A program made the translations under genes and the position numbers. The notes under the pieces were generated by a model that had not been told where the DNA came from, did not search any database, and saw only the letters and a list, made by a program, of their open reading frames with translations. DNA of 64,000 bases from Acetobacter vaccinii (GTDB taxonomy: Bacteria; Pseudomonadota; Alphaproteobacteria; Acetobacterales; Acetobacteraceae), in contig NZ_CP043506.1 in the NCBI RefSeq assembly GCF_008365315.1, positions 1,093,501 to 1,157,500 on the forward strand, read 5' to 3'. Positions 1 to 9,139 of this stretch are shown piece by piece (the stretch's first letter is position 1; every line of letters begins with the position of its first letter).

Positions 1-792
1 GCTGCGCGCCTTGGCCGCCGCACCGTTTCCATGCGTGAATTTGAAAACGCCAAGGACAAGGTGCTGATGGGCGTTGAGCGCCGGTCCCTGGTGATGAATG
101 ATGAGGAAAAGAAGCGCACCGCCTACCACGAGGCTGGCCACGCCATTACCGCCGTGCTGGTGCCCGAGAGCGAACCCATCCACAAAGCCACCATTATCCC
201 GCGTGGGCGTGCACTGGGCATGGTCATGCGCCTGCCCGAGGACGACCGCCTGTCCATGAGCCGCAAGAACGCCTTTGCCCACCTTGTGGTGGCCATGGGT
301 GGCCGCGTGGCGGAGGAGGTCGTTTACGGCAAGGACAACATCTGCAACGGCGCGATGGGCGATATCAAAATGGCCACCCGCGTTGCCCGCAGCATGGTGA
401 CCGAATGGGGCATGAGCGAAAAGCTGGGTATGATCGCCTATGTGGATGACGACCAGGGCGGTGGCTTCTTTGCCGGTGCGTCGCGCAACTTCTCGGAACA
501 GACCGCGCGTGAAATTGATGAGGAAATCAAATCCCTGATCGACACCGCCTATATCGAGGCCCGCGGCTACCTGTACGACAATGTTGATGCCCTGCACCGT
601 CTGGCCGAAGCTCTGCTGGAGTTTGAAACACTGTCCGGCGAGGAAATCCGCCAGATCATGCGCGGCCAACCCATTGAACGTGCTGAGGAGGAAGACAACG
701 GCCCGATCAACCGCCGTGGGTCCGTGCCTCAGGTTGTGTCGGACGACACCCCTCCGGCTAGTGGCCCGGCTCCGGTGCCCCAGCCCGGCTAA
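1..792 (+). CDS. ftsH: ATP-dependent zinc metalloprotease FtsH (C-terminal part, 5' end outside window)
   Basis: This is the C-terminal peptidase half of FtsH, the membrane-anchored AAA+ protease that degrades short-lived and damaged membrane proteins. The frame is open from base 1, so the membrane segments and ATPase domain lie upstream of the window. The zinc-binding HEAGH motif is at nt 127-141, and the downstream GDIKMAT segment holds the likely third metal ligand. The last ~40 residues are a Pro/acidic tail, as is common in alphaproteobacterial FtsH. The first in-frame ATG (nt 31) is internal, not the start. A strong terminator follows directly. Confidence 0.95.
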   Translation, partial: AARLGRRTVSMREFENAKDKVLMGVERRSLVMNDEEKKRTAYHEAGHAITAVLVPESEPIHKATIIPRGRALGMVMRLPEDDRLSMSRKNAFAHLVVAMGGRVAEEVVYGKDNICNGAMGDIKMATRVARSMVTEWGMSEKLGMIAYVDDDQGGGFFAGASRNFSEQTAREIDEEIKSLIDTAYIEARGYLYDNVDALHRLAEALLEFETLSGEEIRQIMRGQPIERAEEEDNGPINRRGSVPQVVSDDTPPASGPAPVPQPG

Positions 793-820
793 CCCCCGGC
801 ACCACGTTTTGACCAAAGGG

Positions 821-849
821 AAAGAGGCGGCATTCTGTGCCGCCTCTTT
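821..849 (+). terminator. Rho-independent terminator after ftsH
   Basis: A 12-bp perfect stem (AAAGAGGCGGCA at 821-832 with its complement at 838-849) encloses a 5-nt loop and ends in CTCTTTC. It sits 29 nt after the ftsH stop. Its presence argues against a folP start at 837, which would lie inside the hairpin. Confidence 0.85.
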
Positions 850-887
850 CGTATGGTAGCCCGTCACAGCAACATCGGATCAGCACT

Positions 888-1937
888 ATGTGGAACAGAC
901 TGGTTGAACCCATGGGCCTGCTGTACGGGCCAGATGCCCGTGCGGCCATACAGCACGGCACCGGGCTGCCGCTCATGGGTGGCCCCGTGGCCTTTACCAT
1001 GGCCCGGCTGATCGACGGCACCCACACATCCGCTCCCATGCGGGTCGAGGACATCCCCGGCCCATGGCAGGGGGTGCTACTGCGCCTGACCCGGGCAGCC
1101 CCCCCGGCCCATCTGCCTGACGGGCCTCAGGTTATGGGTATTCTCAACGTCACCCCCGACAGTTTCAGCAACGGCGGGCAGCATTTCGGGGTGGCGCAGG
1201 CGCTGGGTGCAGCCCGCGCCATGGCCGATGCCGGGTGCCGGGTGCTGGACATCGGGGGGGAGAGCACCCGTCCGGGGGCTGCAACCGTCACGCCCGAGCA
1301 GGAATGGGACCGCGTAGGCCCGGTGCTGGAGGCCCTGCGCCAAAACCTGCCCACTGTTGCCCTGTCGGTGGACACCCGCAACAGCCTTGTCATGGACCGG
1401 GCACTGGCTGCGGGGGCCGATGTCATCAACGATGTCACAGCCCTCCAGCATGACCCGCAGGCGCTGCCGCTTCTGGCAGAGCGGCACTGTGGTGTGGTGC
1501 TCATGCACATGCGTGGCACCCCGCAGACCATGGACACCCACACAGAATACTCCGATGTTGCCTGCGACGTGGTGCGCGAACTGGGTCAGAGGGTCAACGC
1601 CGCTCTGGCAGCCGGGATCAGCCATGACCGGCTGATGGTGGACCCCGGCTTTGGCTTTGCCAAAACCCATGAGCAGAATGTCACGCTGCTACGCCGCCGC
1701 CTGCTGCTGGCCAATCTGGGCTGCCGGGTGCTGTTTGGCCTGTCCCGCAAGCGCATGATCGGGGCCATGACGGGCGAACCTCGGGCCGAGGCACGAGACC
1801 CGGGCACACAGGCCGCAACACTGGAGGCCATGCCCCTGGGGGCTGCGGTGCTGCGGGTGCATGATGTGCCGGGCATGGTGCAGAGTATGCGGCTCTGGCA
1901 GGCATTACACACGCCTGCTGGCACGGAAGACGCCTGA
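888..1937 (+). CDS. folP: Dihydropteroate synthase
   Basis: FolP condenses 6-hydroxymethyl-dihydropterin diphosphate with p-aminobenzoate to make dihydropteroate in folate synthesis, and is the sulfonamide target. The family signature GILNVTPDSFSNGG begins near residue 84, followed by DIGGESTRPGA, and RKRMIG lies near the C-terminus. I chose ATG 888 because an earlier in-frame ATG (837) lies in the upstream terminator. The protein has about 80 residues before the TIM barrel, longer than the E. coli enzyme; the extension holds no motif I recognise. folC, another folate gene, lies 12 kb downstream. Confidence 0.93.
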   Translation: MWNRLVEPMGLLYGPDARAAIQHGTGLPLMGGPVAFTMARLIDGTHTSAPMRVEDIPGPWQGVLLRLTRAAPPAHLPDGPQVMGILNVTPDSFSNGGQHFGVAQALGAARAMADAGCRVLDIGGESTRPGAATVTPEQEWDRVGPVLEALRQNLPTVALSVDTRNSLVMDRALAAGADVINDVTALQHDPQALPLLAERHCGVVLMHMRGTPQTMDTHTEYSDVACDVVRELGQRVNAALAAGISHDRLMVDPGFGFAKTHEQNVTLLRRRLLLANLGCRVLFGLSRKRMIGAMTGEPRAEARDPGTQAATLEAMPLGAAVLRVHDVPGMVQSMRLWQALHTPAGTEDA

Positions 1938-2052
1938 ACACGGTTTCTTCAGACCTCAAACCGTTTTAGGTAGAAACAACAGCCACAGCGGCAACGCACA
2001 CGGCTGACACGCGCCGGGCCATGGGGGCCTGCCGCGGCATGGAACAGGCAGC

Positions 2053-3402
2053 ATGAAGCGTTTTTTCGGAACAGACGGCATCCGCGGCACAGCCAACACC
2101 GCACCCATGACAGTAGAGATCGCCCAGAAGCTGGGGCAGGCGGCTGGCCTGCATTTCCGGCGTGGCGACCACAGGCACAGCGTGCTGCTGGGCAAGGACA
2201 CACGGCTTTCGGGGTATATGATCGAAAGCGCGCTGGTCTCTGGTTTTCTCTCTGCGGGGATGGATGTCACGCTGGTCGGCCCGCTGCCCACACCGGCCAT
2301 TGCCATGCTCACCCGCTCACTCCGGGCTGATCTCGGGGTTATGATCTCGGCATCCCACAACCCGTATGGTGACAACGGGATCAAGCTGTTCGGCCCCGAT
2401 GGCTTCAAGCTGTCCGACCGGGATGAAAGCGAGATCGAAGCCCTGATGGAGGCCGATCTGTCAGCCCATCTGGCCGCACCAGACCAGATCGGCCGTGCCT
2501 CACGCCTGAACGACGCCGCCGGGCGCTACGTGGAAAACGCCAAGGCCTCCCTCCCACGCGGGCTGCGGCTGGATGGCATGCGTATTGTCATCGACTGCGC
2601 CAATGGCTCGGCCTATCGCGTGGCCCCCACCGCCCTGTGGGAACTGGGGGCCGAGGTTATCCGGATCGGATGCGACCCCAATGGGGTGAACATCAACGAC
2701 CGTTGTGGTTCCACCCATGCCCAGACCCTGTGCGCGGCTGTGCTGGAACACAAGGCCGATCTGGGCATTGCCCTTGATGGTGACGCCGACCGCGTACTGA
2801 TTGCCGATGAAACCGGCCATCTGGTCGATGGCGACCAGATTCTGGCGCTGATCGCCCAGTCCTGGATGCGCGAAGGGCGACTGGTCGGCGGGAGCGTGGT
2901 GGCCACGGTCATGTCCAACATGGGGCTGGAGCGTTTTCTGGCCACACTGGGGATCGGGCTTGAACGTACCGCCGTGGGCGACCGCTACGTGGTTGAACGC
3001 ATGCGCGAGCTTGGAGCCAACGTCGGGGGCGAACAGTCGGGCCATATGGTGCTGACCGATTTTGCCACCACGGGCGATGGGCTGGTGGCTGCATTGCAGG
3101 TGCTGGCTGTGCTGATCGGGGCAGGCAGGCCTGCAAGCGAAGTCTGCCGCCTGTTCCGCCCCTTTCCGCAACTGCTCCGCAATGTGCGCTATCAGGGCGC
3201 CTGCCCGCTGGACACGCCAGCAGTACGCCAACGCCAGCAGGACGTGGAACGCCGCCTGGCAGGCAACGGCCGCCTTGTGTTGCGCCGCAGCGGCACCGAA
3301 CCTCTGGTACGCGTGATGGTTGAAGCCGAAGACATGGCTCTGGTGGACGAGGCTGTCAGCATGATGTGCGACGTGCTGGAACAAGCAGCCCTGCCAGCCT
3401 GA
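2053..3402 (+). CDS. glmM: Phosphoglucosamine mutase
   Basis: GlmM interconverts glucosamine-6-phosphate and glucosamine-1-phosphate, feeding UDP-GlcNAc for peptidoglycan and LPS. The catalytic phosphoserine loop ISASHNP places the active Ser at residue 101. The metal-binding loop DGDADR and the C-terminal phosphate-binding [12 protein letters not shown] are present. The length of 449 aa is normal. The start [12 protein letters not shown] matches the family N-terminus. thiD begins 11 bp after the stop, so the two are probably co-transcribed; ftsH-folP-glmM is a common alphaproteobacterial neighbourhood. Confidence 0.96.
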   Translation: MKRFFGTDGIRGTANTAPMTVEIAQKLGQAAGLHFRRGDHRHSVLLGKDTRLSGYMIESALVSGFLSAGMDVTLVGPLPTPAIAMLTRSLRADLGVMISASHNPYGDNGIKLFGPDGFKLSDRDESEIEALMEADLSAHLAAPDQIGRASRLNDAAGRYVENAKASLPRGLRLDGMRIVIDCANGSAYRVAPTALWELGAEVIRIGCDPNGVNINDRCGSTHAQTLCAAVLEHKADLGIALDGDADRVLIADETGHLVDGDQILALIAQSWMREGRLVGGSVVATVMSNMGLERFLATLGIGLERTAVGDRYVVERMRELGANVGGEQSGHMVLTDFATTGDGLVAALQVLAVLIGAGRPASEVCRLFRPFPQLLRNVRYQGACPLDTPAVRQRQQDVERRLAGNGRLVLRRSGTEPLVRVMVEAEDMALVDEAVSMMCDVLEQAALPA

Positions 3403-3413
3403 AGGACACTCCA

Positions 3414-4235
3414 ATGCCCCAGCACCCCACCGCCAAAGCCCGTGTTCTTTCCATTGCCGGCAGTGACTCCGGCGGAGGGGCGGGTATTCAGGCAGATATC
3501 AAAACCATTACCGCCCTGCATGGCTACGCCACGACAGCCATTACCGCGCTGACGGCCCAGAACACCGTGGGCGTGCAGGGTATTCTGCCTGTGCCGCCAG
3601 ATTTTATCCGCAGCCAGATCCGCAGTGTGCTGGACGACATCGGAACCGATGCCATCAAAACCGGCATGCTGGGGGGCAGTGACGAAATTGCCGTTGTGGC
3701 AGAGGAAATCACCCGCGCAAAAATGGCCCGGCCGGACCTGCCGATCGTGATAGACCCAGTCATGGTTGCCAAGGGGGGCGCTGTCCTGCTGAAGGCTGAA
3801 GCGCTGGAAGCCCTGCGCCGCCTGTTATTGCCACAGGCCAGTGTGATTACCCCCAACCTGCCAGAAGCCGAGTATCTGACAGGCATGGTGCTGGCCGATG
3901 TGGCCGACATGCGCGCCGCAGCCCGCTACCTGCACGAAGCCACAGGGGCATCCGTGCTGTTAAAAGGCGGCCATCTGCCTGGGGATGATCTGGTGGATGT
4001 GCTGATGGATGAACACGGGCTGCATGACTTCCCCACCACGCGTCTACCCGGCCGCCACACACATGGCACCGGCTGCACGCTGGCCAGCGCGCTGGCAACC
4101 CGGCTGGCACAGGGCATACCCCTGCATGATGCGGTGGCGCAGGCCCGCCAGTATGTCCGCAACGCCATTATCCACGCCCCCGGTCTGGGCAGGGGGGCTG
4201 GCCCCCTATGGCACGCCGTGGACCCCACGGCCTGA
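3414..4235 (+). CDS. thiD: Hydroxymethylpyrimidine/phosphomethylpyrimidine kinase
   Basis: ThiD performs two successive phosphorylations giving HMP diphosphate for thiamine synthesis. The N-terminal SIAGSDSGGGAGIQADIKT is the ribokinase-type substrate loop of ThiD. The C-terminal HGTGCTLASALAT is the anion hole with the catalytic Cys/Asp region. At 273 aa it is a normal single-domain ThiD without a ThiE fusion. ATG 3414 is preceded by GAAGGA. An upstream in-frame ATG (3366) would overlap glmM and add residues unlike the family. A perfect terminator follows. Confidence 0.94.
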   Translation: MPQHPTAKARVLSIAGSDSGGGAGIQADIKTITALHGYATTAITALTAQNTVGVQGILPVPPDFIRSQIRSVLDDIGTDAIKTGMLGGSDEIAVVAEEITRAKMARPDLPIVIDPVMVAKGGAVLLKAEALEALRRLLLPQASVITPNLPEAEYLTGMVLADVADMRAAARYLHEATGASVLLKGGHLPGDDLVDVLMDEHGLHDFPTTRLPGRHTHGTGCTLASALATRLAQGIPLHDAVAQARQYVRNAIIHAPGLGRGAGPLWHAVDPTA

Positions 4236-4268
4236 AACCGCAGCAACCTCCGGGGGCTGATCAAGCCT

Positions 4269-4306
4269 GCCTGCCCCATATCTCTTGTCATGGGGCAGGC
4301 CTGTTT
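4269..4306 (+). terminator. Rho-independent terminator after thiD
   Basis: An 11-bp perfect stem (GCCTGCCCCAT at 4269-4279 with its complement at 4290-4300) encloses a 10-nt loop and is followed by CTGTTT. It probably ends the glmM-thiD transcript, and may also serve the convergent CtrA-like gene. Confidence 0.8.
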
Positions 4307-4379
4307 GCAGCCATGGGCTAGCCTTTATTCACCCAGCATAGCCTGAGGGATACCATACCGGGCCGTCTGCCTTGCCACC

Positions 4380-5198
4380 TTACTCACCCACAGCCTGACG
4401 CCGCAGGTGCTGCTGGGCCAGAGCGTGTTCCTGCATGGCCATGGCAGGCACCAGTGTCAGATCAGGCACATGGCGCACAGGGGTGGGAGCAACAGCCGGA
4501 GCAGAGGCCGCAACAGGCTTGCGTACCTGCGGATCGTGCAGGATGTAGCCTTTGCCCCACACGGTCGAGATCATGTCACCCGCACCAACGGCCTGCAGCT
4601 TTTTGCGAAGCTTGCAGATAAAGACATCAATAATCTTAATATCGGGCTCATCCCGCCCGCCATAAAGATGATTGAGGAAGGTTTCCTTGGTCTGGGCAAT
4701 GCCCTTGCGCATAATCAGCAGTTCAAGGATGGCAAATTCCTTGCCTGTCAGGTGCACGGGCTGATTACGGATGCTGACACTCTGGCTGTTCAGATCCAGT
4801 GTCAGATCCCCGACCTGAATGACAGGGTGGGAGAACCCGTTGGACCGGCGCAGCACAGCATGGGTCCGGGCCACCAGTTCCGCCACATCAAAGGGGGCGG
4901 CCAGGTAATCATCCGCGCCCATGCCAAAGGCCCGCAAGCGCGCATCCGGCACATCCTGCGCGGCAATGATAATGACCGGGGTTGCAATTTTCAAAGACCG
5001 GAGCGTGGCCAGGACCGCATAACCGTCCATGTCGGCCAGATGGAGGCTGATAATTGCCAGGCCATAATCATAATTACGTAAAAGTTCGATAGCGTTCTGC
5101 CCGGAGCAGGCAAGGTCTGATGTCAGACCTGCTTTTTTCAGAACAGACTGGATGGCGCGGCTGGAGGTGAATTTATCCTCGGCAAACAGAATGCGCAT
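4380..5198 (-). CDS. CtrA-like response regulator with degenerate (phosphorylation-dead) receiver
   Basis: This is an OmpR-type protein: receiver at about 1-115, winged-helix DNA-binding domain at about 125-230, and a ~40-residue Pro/Ala/His tail not found in Caulobacter CtrA (231 aa). The DNA-binding part is very close to CtrA, with LTGKEFAILELL and KIIDVFICKLRKKL. In the receiver, the position of the phospho-acceptor Asp51 is Ser51 (codon AGC, plus-strand 5046-5048), the switch Thr/Ser is Ala79 and the conserved Lys is Ala101 (in DDYLAAPF). E7 and D8 of the acidic pocket remain. I infer a CtrA paralogue, or a diverged orthologue, that works without phosphorylation. CtrA is the cell-cycle master regulator of many alphaproteobacteria; the target genes here are unknown. 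Confidence 0.85.
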   Translation of the reverse strand: MRILFAEDKFTSSRAIQSVLKKAGLTSDLACSGQNAIELLRNYDYGLAIISLHLADMDGYAVLATLRSLKIATPVIIIAAQDVPDARLRAFGMGADDYLAAPFDVAELVARTHAVLRRSNGFSHPVIQVGDLTLDLNSQSVSIRNQPVHLTGKEFAILELLIMRKGIAQTKETFLNHLYGGRDEPDIKIIDVFICKLRKKLQAVGAGDMISTVWGKGYILHDPQVRKPVAASAPAVAPTPVRHVPDLTLVPAMAMQEHALAQQHLRRQAVGE

Positions 5199-5600
5199 GG
5201 TATGCCCTCACGGCTGAGACGATATGGTTTCATACATCTTAAGGTTGTGCTGGTGATGGTGTCCTACACCTTGGCGCGTCTTTTTGGAAAAATAAACATA
5301 ATTTCATCTTAGACGCCCAGATAAGGTCATCTTTTGATGCCATAATTAGATAAATGTTATTTTTCATTTGATATGGAACTTATTTGGGGTTTTTCATTCC
5401 CCTTAATTTTCAATGTTATATCAAGCTACCTCACGCGCAGCTTTTGCCACAATTGCCACAAAGTAGGCTTTTGGGCCTCTGTTCACTTTTTCTTTTCCAC
5501 GCACAAACGGCGTATTTCGTATTTTGCCATGGCGCGCCGTTATGCCAGAACTGCGCGAACCCACGCACCCTTACGACAGCAGGAAAAGGCAGGCGGAACA
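5199..5600. other. Divergent intergenic region between the CtrA-like gene and tsaE
   Basis: This ~400-bp region is clearly AT-richer than its surroundings and must hold the promoters of both divergent genes. Several TTAA tetramers occur, for example near 5239 and 5403, but I found no complete TTAA-N7-TTAA CtrA box. A long reading frame overlaps the tsaE frame here (from 5373), but its N-terminal residues do not resemble TsaE. Confidence 0.5.
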
Positions 5601-6059
5601 GTGCTCTTTCTCGACACCGAGGACGCAACAGCCGCTCTGGCGGCGCATCTGGCACGGCTGGCGCGGCCGGGCGACTCCATTCTGCTGTCCGGCCCGCTGG
5701 GGGCTGGCAAAAGTGTGCTGGCCCGCGCTTTTTTGCGCGCTTTCTGCTCAAGCCCTGGCATGGAAGTGCCAAGCCCCACCTATACGCTGGTGCAGCCCTA
5801 CGCAGGGCCGATCTGCACGGCACACCATTTTGACCTGTGGCGGCTGGGTGGCCCTGATGAACTGGACGAACTGGGCTGGGACGATGCGCGTGACGGGCTG
5901 GTGCTGGTGGAATGGCCCGAACGGCTGGAGGACATGACCCCACCCGACGCCCTGCACATTACCCTTGCCGTGCTGCCTGATGGCCGCCGCACCGCCCGCC
6001 TGCACGGCTGGGCCGACCGGCTGCCCCCAACCCTGACCGACACGGGGGCAGCCCCATGA
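5601..6059 (+). CDS. tsaE: tRNA threonylcarbamoyladenosine biosynthesis ATPase TsaE
   Basis: TsaE is the ATPase partner of TsaB/TsaD in making t6A37 of ANN-decoding tRNAs. The Walker A motif GPLGAGKS, the following PSPTYTLVQPY and the DLWRL and EWPERL segments are typical. I chose GTG 5601 because it follows a purine-rich AGGCGGA and gives 152 aa, the usual size. ATG 5529 in the same frame would add 24 residues but has no visible ribosome-binding site. The gene overlaps addB by four bases (ATGA), which implies translational coupling. Confidence 0.88.
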   Translation: MLFLDTEDATAALAAHLARLARPGDSILLSGPLGAGKSVLARAFLRAFCSSPGMEVPSPTYTLVQPYAGPICTAHHFDLWRLGGPDELDELGWDDARDGLVLVEWPERLEDMTPPDALHITLAVLPDGRRTARLHGWADRLPPTLTDTGAAP

Positions 6060-9000
6060 CAGTGGCCACCATCCCTGCCCATCTGCCCTTTCTGGACCAG
6101 TTGGCCGCCCGCTGGATTGCCCATTCCAACCATGACAGGCTGGCCATGGGGGAGGGCACGATTGTCCTCCCCGGTCGCCGCGCCGCCCGCGCCCTGACCG
6201 AGGCCTTTCTGCGCCAGATGAACGGCCAGGGCATGCTGCTGCCCCGCATCATGCCCATTGGCGCGCTGGACGAGGCCGAACTGGGGCTGGCCCTTACCCC
6301 CGGCGCGGATGGGCAAAGCCCGCTGGACCTGCCCCCCGCCATTGGCGGCATGACACGTCTGGCCGTGCTGACCAAACTGGTGCTGCAGGCCGACGACGCC
6401 TTTGGCACCCGCCCCACACTCGATCAGGCCTGGCCTCTGGCCCGCGCCCTGGCCGAACTGATGGACGAGGCCGAATGGGCAGGCATTGCGCTGGATGAAC
6501 GCCTGCCCGACGCCGTGCAGGAAGACTTTGCCGAACACTGGCAGACCATCCTCAAGTTCCTGTCCATCGTCACAACAAAATGGCCCGAGTGGCTGCGCGA
6601 ACAGGGGGCCATGAACCCCATTGCCCGCCAGACCGCCCTCATGCGTATGCAGGCCGCCCTGTGGCGGCAGCAGGCAGCGCAAGACACAGGGCAGGGGGCG
6701 GGCCAGCGCCTGTGGGCTGCGGGGTTTACCCATGTCATGGCCCCGACGGTGGAGGCCCTGTCCGCCGTGCTGGCAGGACCACAGGGCTGTGTCGTGCTGC
6801 CGGGTCTGGACATGGCCATGCCTGCCGATGTGTTCGACACCCTGCCCGACAGCCACCCACAGGCTGGCATGCAGCACCTGCTGCGTGCTCTGGGGGTCAA
6901 CAGGGCCGATGTGAGCGTATGGAATGCCGAGGGCGGTGTGCCAGACCGTACTGCCGTGCTGTCACGCATCATGCTGCCTGCCCAGGCGCTGGATGACTGG
7001 GCACTGCCCGGCCCCCATGCCCTGCCCGATGTCCTGCGCCTTGACCCGCAGGATGAGCAGGAAGAGGCCGTTGCCATCAGCATGGCCATGCGTGATGCGA
7101 TGGAAACACCACAGACCCGTGTAGCGCTGATCACCCCCGACCGTAAACTGGCCTCACGCGTGGCAACGGAACTGGCACGCTGGGGCATTCTGGCCGACGA
7201 CAGCGCAGGCACCGCCCTGGCCGATACCCCGGCAGCCGTGCTGCTGCGCCTGATCGCCCGGGCGGTGGACAGCGGCTTTGCCCCTGTGGCCCTGCTGGCG
7301 CTGCTCAAACACCCGCTAGTGGCCTGCGGGTTGCCGCCGGGTGTCTGCCGGGCCTCGGCCCGCCTGCTTGAGCGCGTGGTCCTGCGCGGCCCCGCCCCCC
7401 CACCGGGCTTTGCCGCCCTGCGCGAGGCTGTGCAGACAGCACTCAGCGCGCAACAGGCCCGCGACCGCACCCGCATGGATGGCGGGGACGACGCCGACCG
7501 CCCCTTTGGCCCCGAACCACTGCCCGCTTTCATGGACAGGCTGGCCACCTGTCTGGCCCCCGTACTGGGGTGGGAGGACGACGCAACACCCCCCACCCAG
7601 GGCGGGCACACCGCCCCCCTGCCAGACCTGCTGGCCGCCCTTGTGGCCGTGGCCGAAGCTCTGGCCCGCACCGACACGCAGGACCCCGCAGCCCGCCTGT
7701 GGCGTGGTGAGGAAGGCAACCTGCTGGCCGACCGGCTGACCGACCTGATGCTGGCCGCCACCGTCCTGCCCCCCCAGCCCCCCGCCGTGCTGGACGGGCT
7801 GCTGACAGCCGTGCTGACACAGGACCGCGCCGCCGCCCGCAAGGGCGACCCCACAGCCCTGCACCCGCGCGTGCTGATCTGGGGGCTGTTCGAGGCCCGG
7901 TTGCAAACGGCTGAAACCGTTATTCTAGGTGGGTTGTCGGAGGGTACCTGGCCCCCCGCAGCCGATGCCGGACCATGGATGAGTCGCCCCATGCGCCAGA
8001 AGGTGGGTCTGCCCTCGCCCGAGCAGGGCATAGGCCAGGCCGCGCATGATTTTTTTGCCTCGGCCACCGCTGCCCAGCGCGTGATCCTGTCCTGCCCACG
8101 GCGGAGGGAGGGCGCACCCGTTGTGCCTGCCCGCTGGCTGACCCGGCTGGACGCCTTTCTGTCAGGCCGGAACACAACCCTGCCCACACACCCGGCCCAG
8201 CACTGGCTGACCGGGCTGGACCTGCCCGCAGGGGCGGCCCGCCCTGTCAGCCCGCCACGCCCCACGCCCCCCACCGCCCTGCGCCCGCGCAGGCTGAGTG
8301 TGACGGAAATTGAAACATGGATGCGCGACCCCTACGCCATTTACGCCCGCCATGTGCTGAAACTACTGCCCCTGCCAGAGCTTGAGGAAGGGGCCGATGC
8401 CTCGGACTACGGCATGATCGTCCATGCCGCACTTGAACGCTGGGTACGCACCTATGGGGCAGGCTGGCCCGCCAACGCCCATGACCATATAGCCCGGATT
8501 TTCCGCGACAGCCTGGCCGAATACAGCCTGCGCCCGGCCCTGCGGGCCTGGTGGGAGCCCCGGCTGGCACGGATTGCCCATTGGGTCGCCGACACGGAAA
8601 CCCTCCGCCGGGCCGAGCACGGCCCCCCAAAAGCCATTCTGACCGAAGCCAAAGGCCAGGTCAGTATCCCCCACGCCCCTGGGGGAGAGTTCAGGCTGGT
8701 CGGCCGTGCTGACAGGATAGAACTGGGGGCAGAAGGTAGCATAACCGTACAGGACTACAAAACAGGCATGCTCCCCACCACGCGCGACGTACTGACAGGC
8801 TGGAGCCCGCAGTTACCGCTGGAAGCCGCCATGGTGCTGCGCGGCGGTTTTCGTAACGTGCCAGAGGCCCAGGGCATCGACCGTCTGGTTTACTGGCGAC
8901 TGACAGGCGGCCCCGACCCAGGGCAGGAAGTCACCATAAAGTCTGACGAGGACCAAAGCCTGACCGATCTGGCCGAGGCCACATGGCAGAACCTGCTGGA

Positions 9001-9139
9001 CCGTATCAGCGCCTACGACAATCCCGACCAGCCCTACCTGTCCCACCCGCACCCCGGGCAGGAACCCCGCTTTGCCGATTACGCCCGTCTGGCCCGCGTG
9101 CCCGAATGGAGCACTGCCCGTACGGAGGGCGAGACATGA
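6056..9139 (+). CDS. addB: Double-strand break repair protein AddB
   Basis: AddB is the second large subunit of the AddAB helicase-nuclease, which resects double-strand ends for RecA loading. The 1027-aa length and the N-terminal FLDQLAARWI and VLPGRRAARALTEAFL segments match the alphaproteobacterial family. The N-terminus does not show a clean Walker A motif, as expected when helicase activity rests in AddA. The C-terminus carries a PD-(D/E)XK nuclease core with GRADRIEL and QDYKTG near residues 880-905. Both gene borders are ATGA overlaps (tsaE upstream, addA downstream). Confidence 0.93.
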   Translation: MTVATIPAHLPFLDQLAARWIAHSNHDRLAMGEGTIVLPGRRAARALTEAFLRQMNGQGMLLPRIMPIGALDEAELGLALTPGADGQSPLDLPPAIGGMTRLAVLTKLVLQADDAFGTRPTLDQAWPLARALAELMDEAEWAGIALDERLPDAVQEDFAEHWQTILKFLSIVTTKWPEWLREQGAMNPIARQTALMRMQAALWRQQAAQDTGQGAGQRLWAAGFTHVMAPTVEALSAVLAGPQGCVVLPGLDMAMPADVFDTLPDSHPQAGMQHLLRALGVNRADVSVWNAEGGVPDRTAVLSRIMLPAQALDDWALPGPHALPDVLRLDPQDEQEEAVAISMAMRDAMETPQTRVALITPDRKLASRVATELARWGILADDSAGTALADTPAAVLLRLIARAVDSGFAPVALLALLKHPLVACGLPPGVCRASARLLERVVLRGPAPPPGFAALREAVQTALSAQQARDRTRMDGGDDADRPFGPEPLPAFMDRLATCLAPVLGWEDDATPPTQGGHTAPLPDLLAALVAVAEALARTDTQDPAARLWRGEEGNLLADRLTDLMLAATVLPPQPPAVLDGLLTAVLTQDRAAARKGDPTALHPRVLIWGLFEARLQTAETVILGGLSEGTWPPAADAGPWMSRPMRQKVGLPSPEQGIGQAAHDFFASATAAQRVILSCPRRREGAPVVPARWLTRLDAFLSGRNTTLPTHPAQHWLTGLDLPAGAARPVSPPRPTPPTALRPRRLSVTEIETWMRDPYAIYARHVLKLLPLPELEEGADASDYGMIVHAALERWVRTYGAGWPANAHDHIARIFRDSLAEYSLRPALRAWWEPRLARIAHWVADTETLRRAEHGPPKAILTEAKGQVSIPHAPGGEFRLVGRADRIELGAEGSITVQDYKTGMLPTTRDVLTGWSPQLPLEAAMVLRGGFRNVPEAQGIDRLVYWRLTGGPDPGQEVTIKSDEDQSLTDLAEATWQNLLDRISAYDNPDQPYLSHPHPGQEPRFADYARLARVPEWSTARTEGET

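Noticed and set aside
5199-5600. CtrA binding boxes upstream of the CtrA-like gene
   Set aside because: TTAA tetramers occur, but no pair with the 7-base spacing was found; partial matches are expected in AT-rich DNA.
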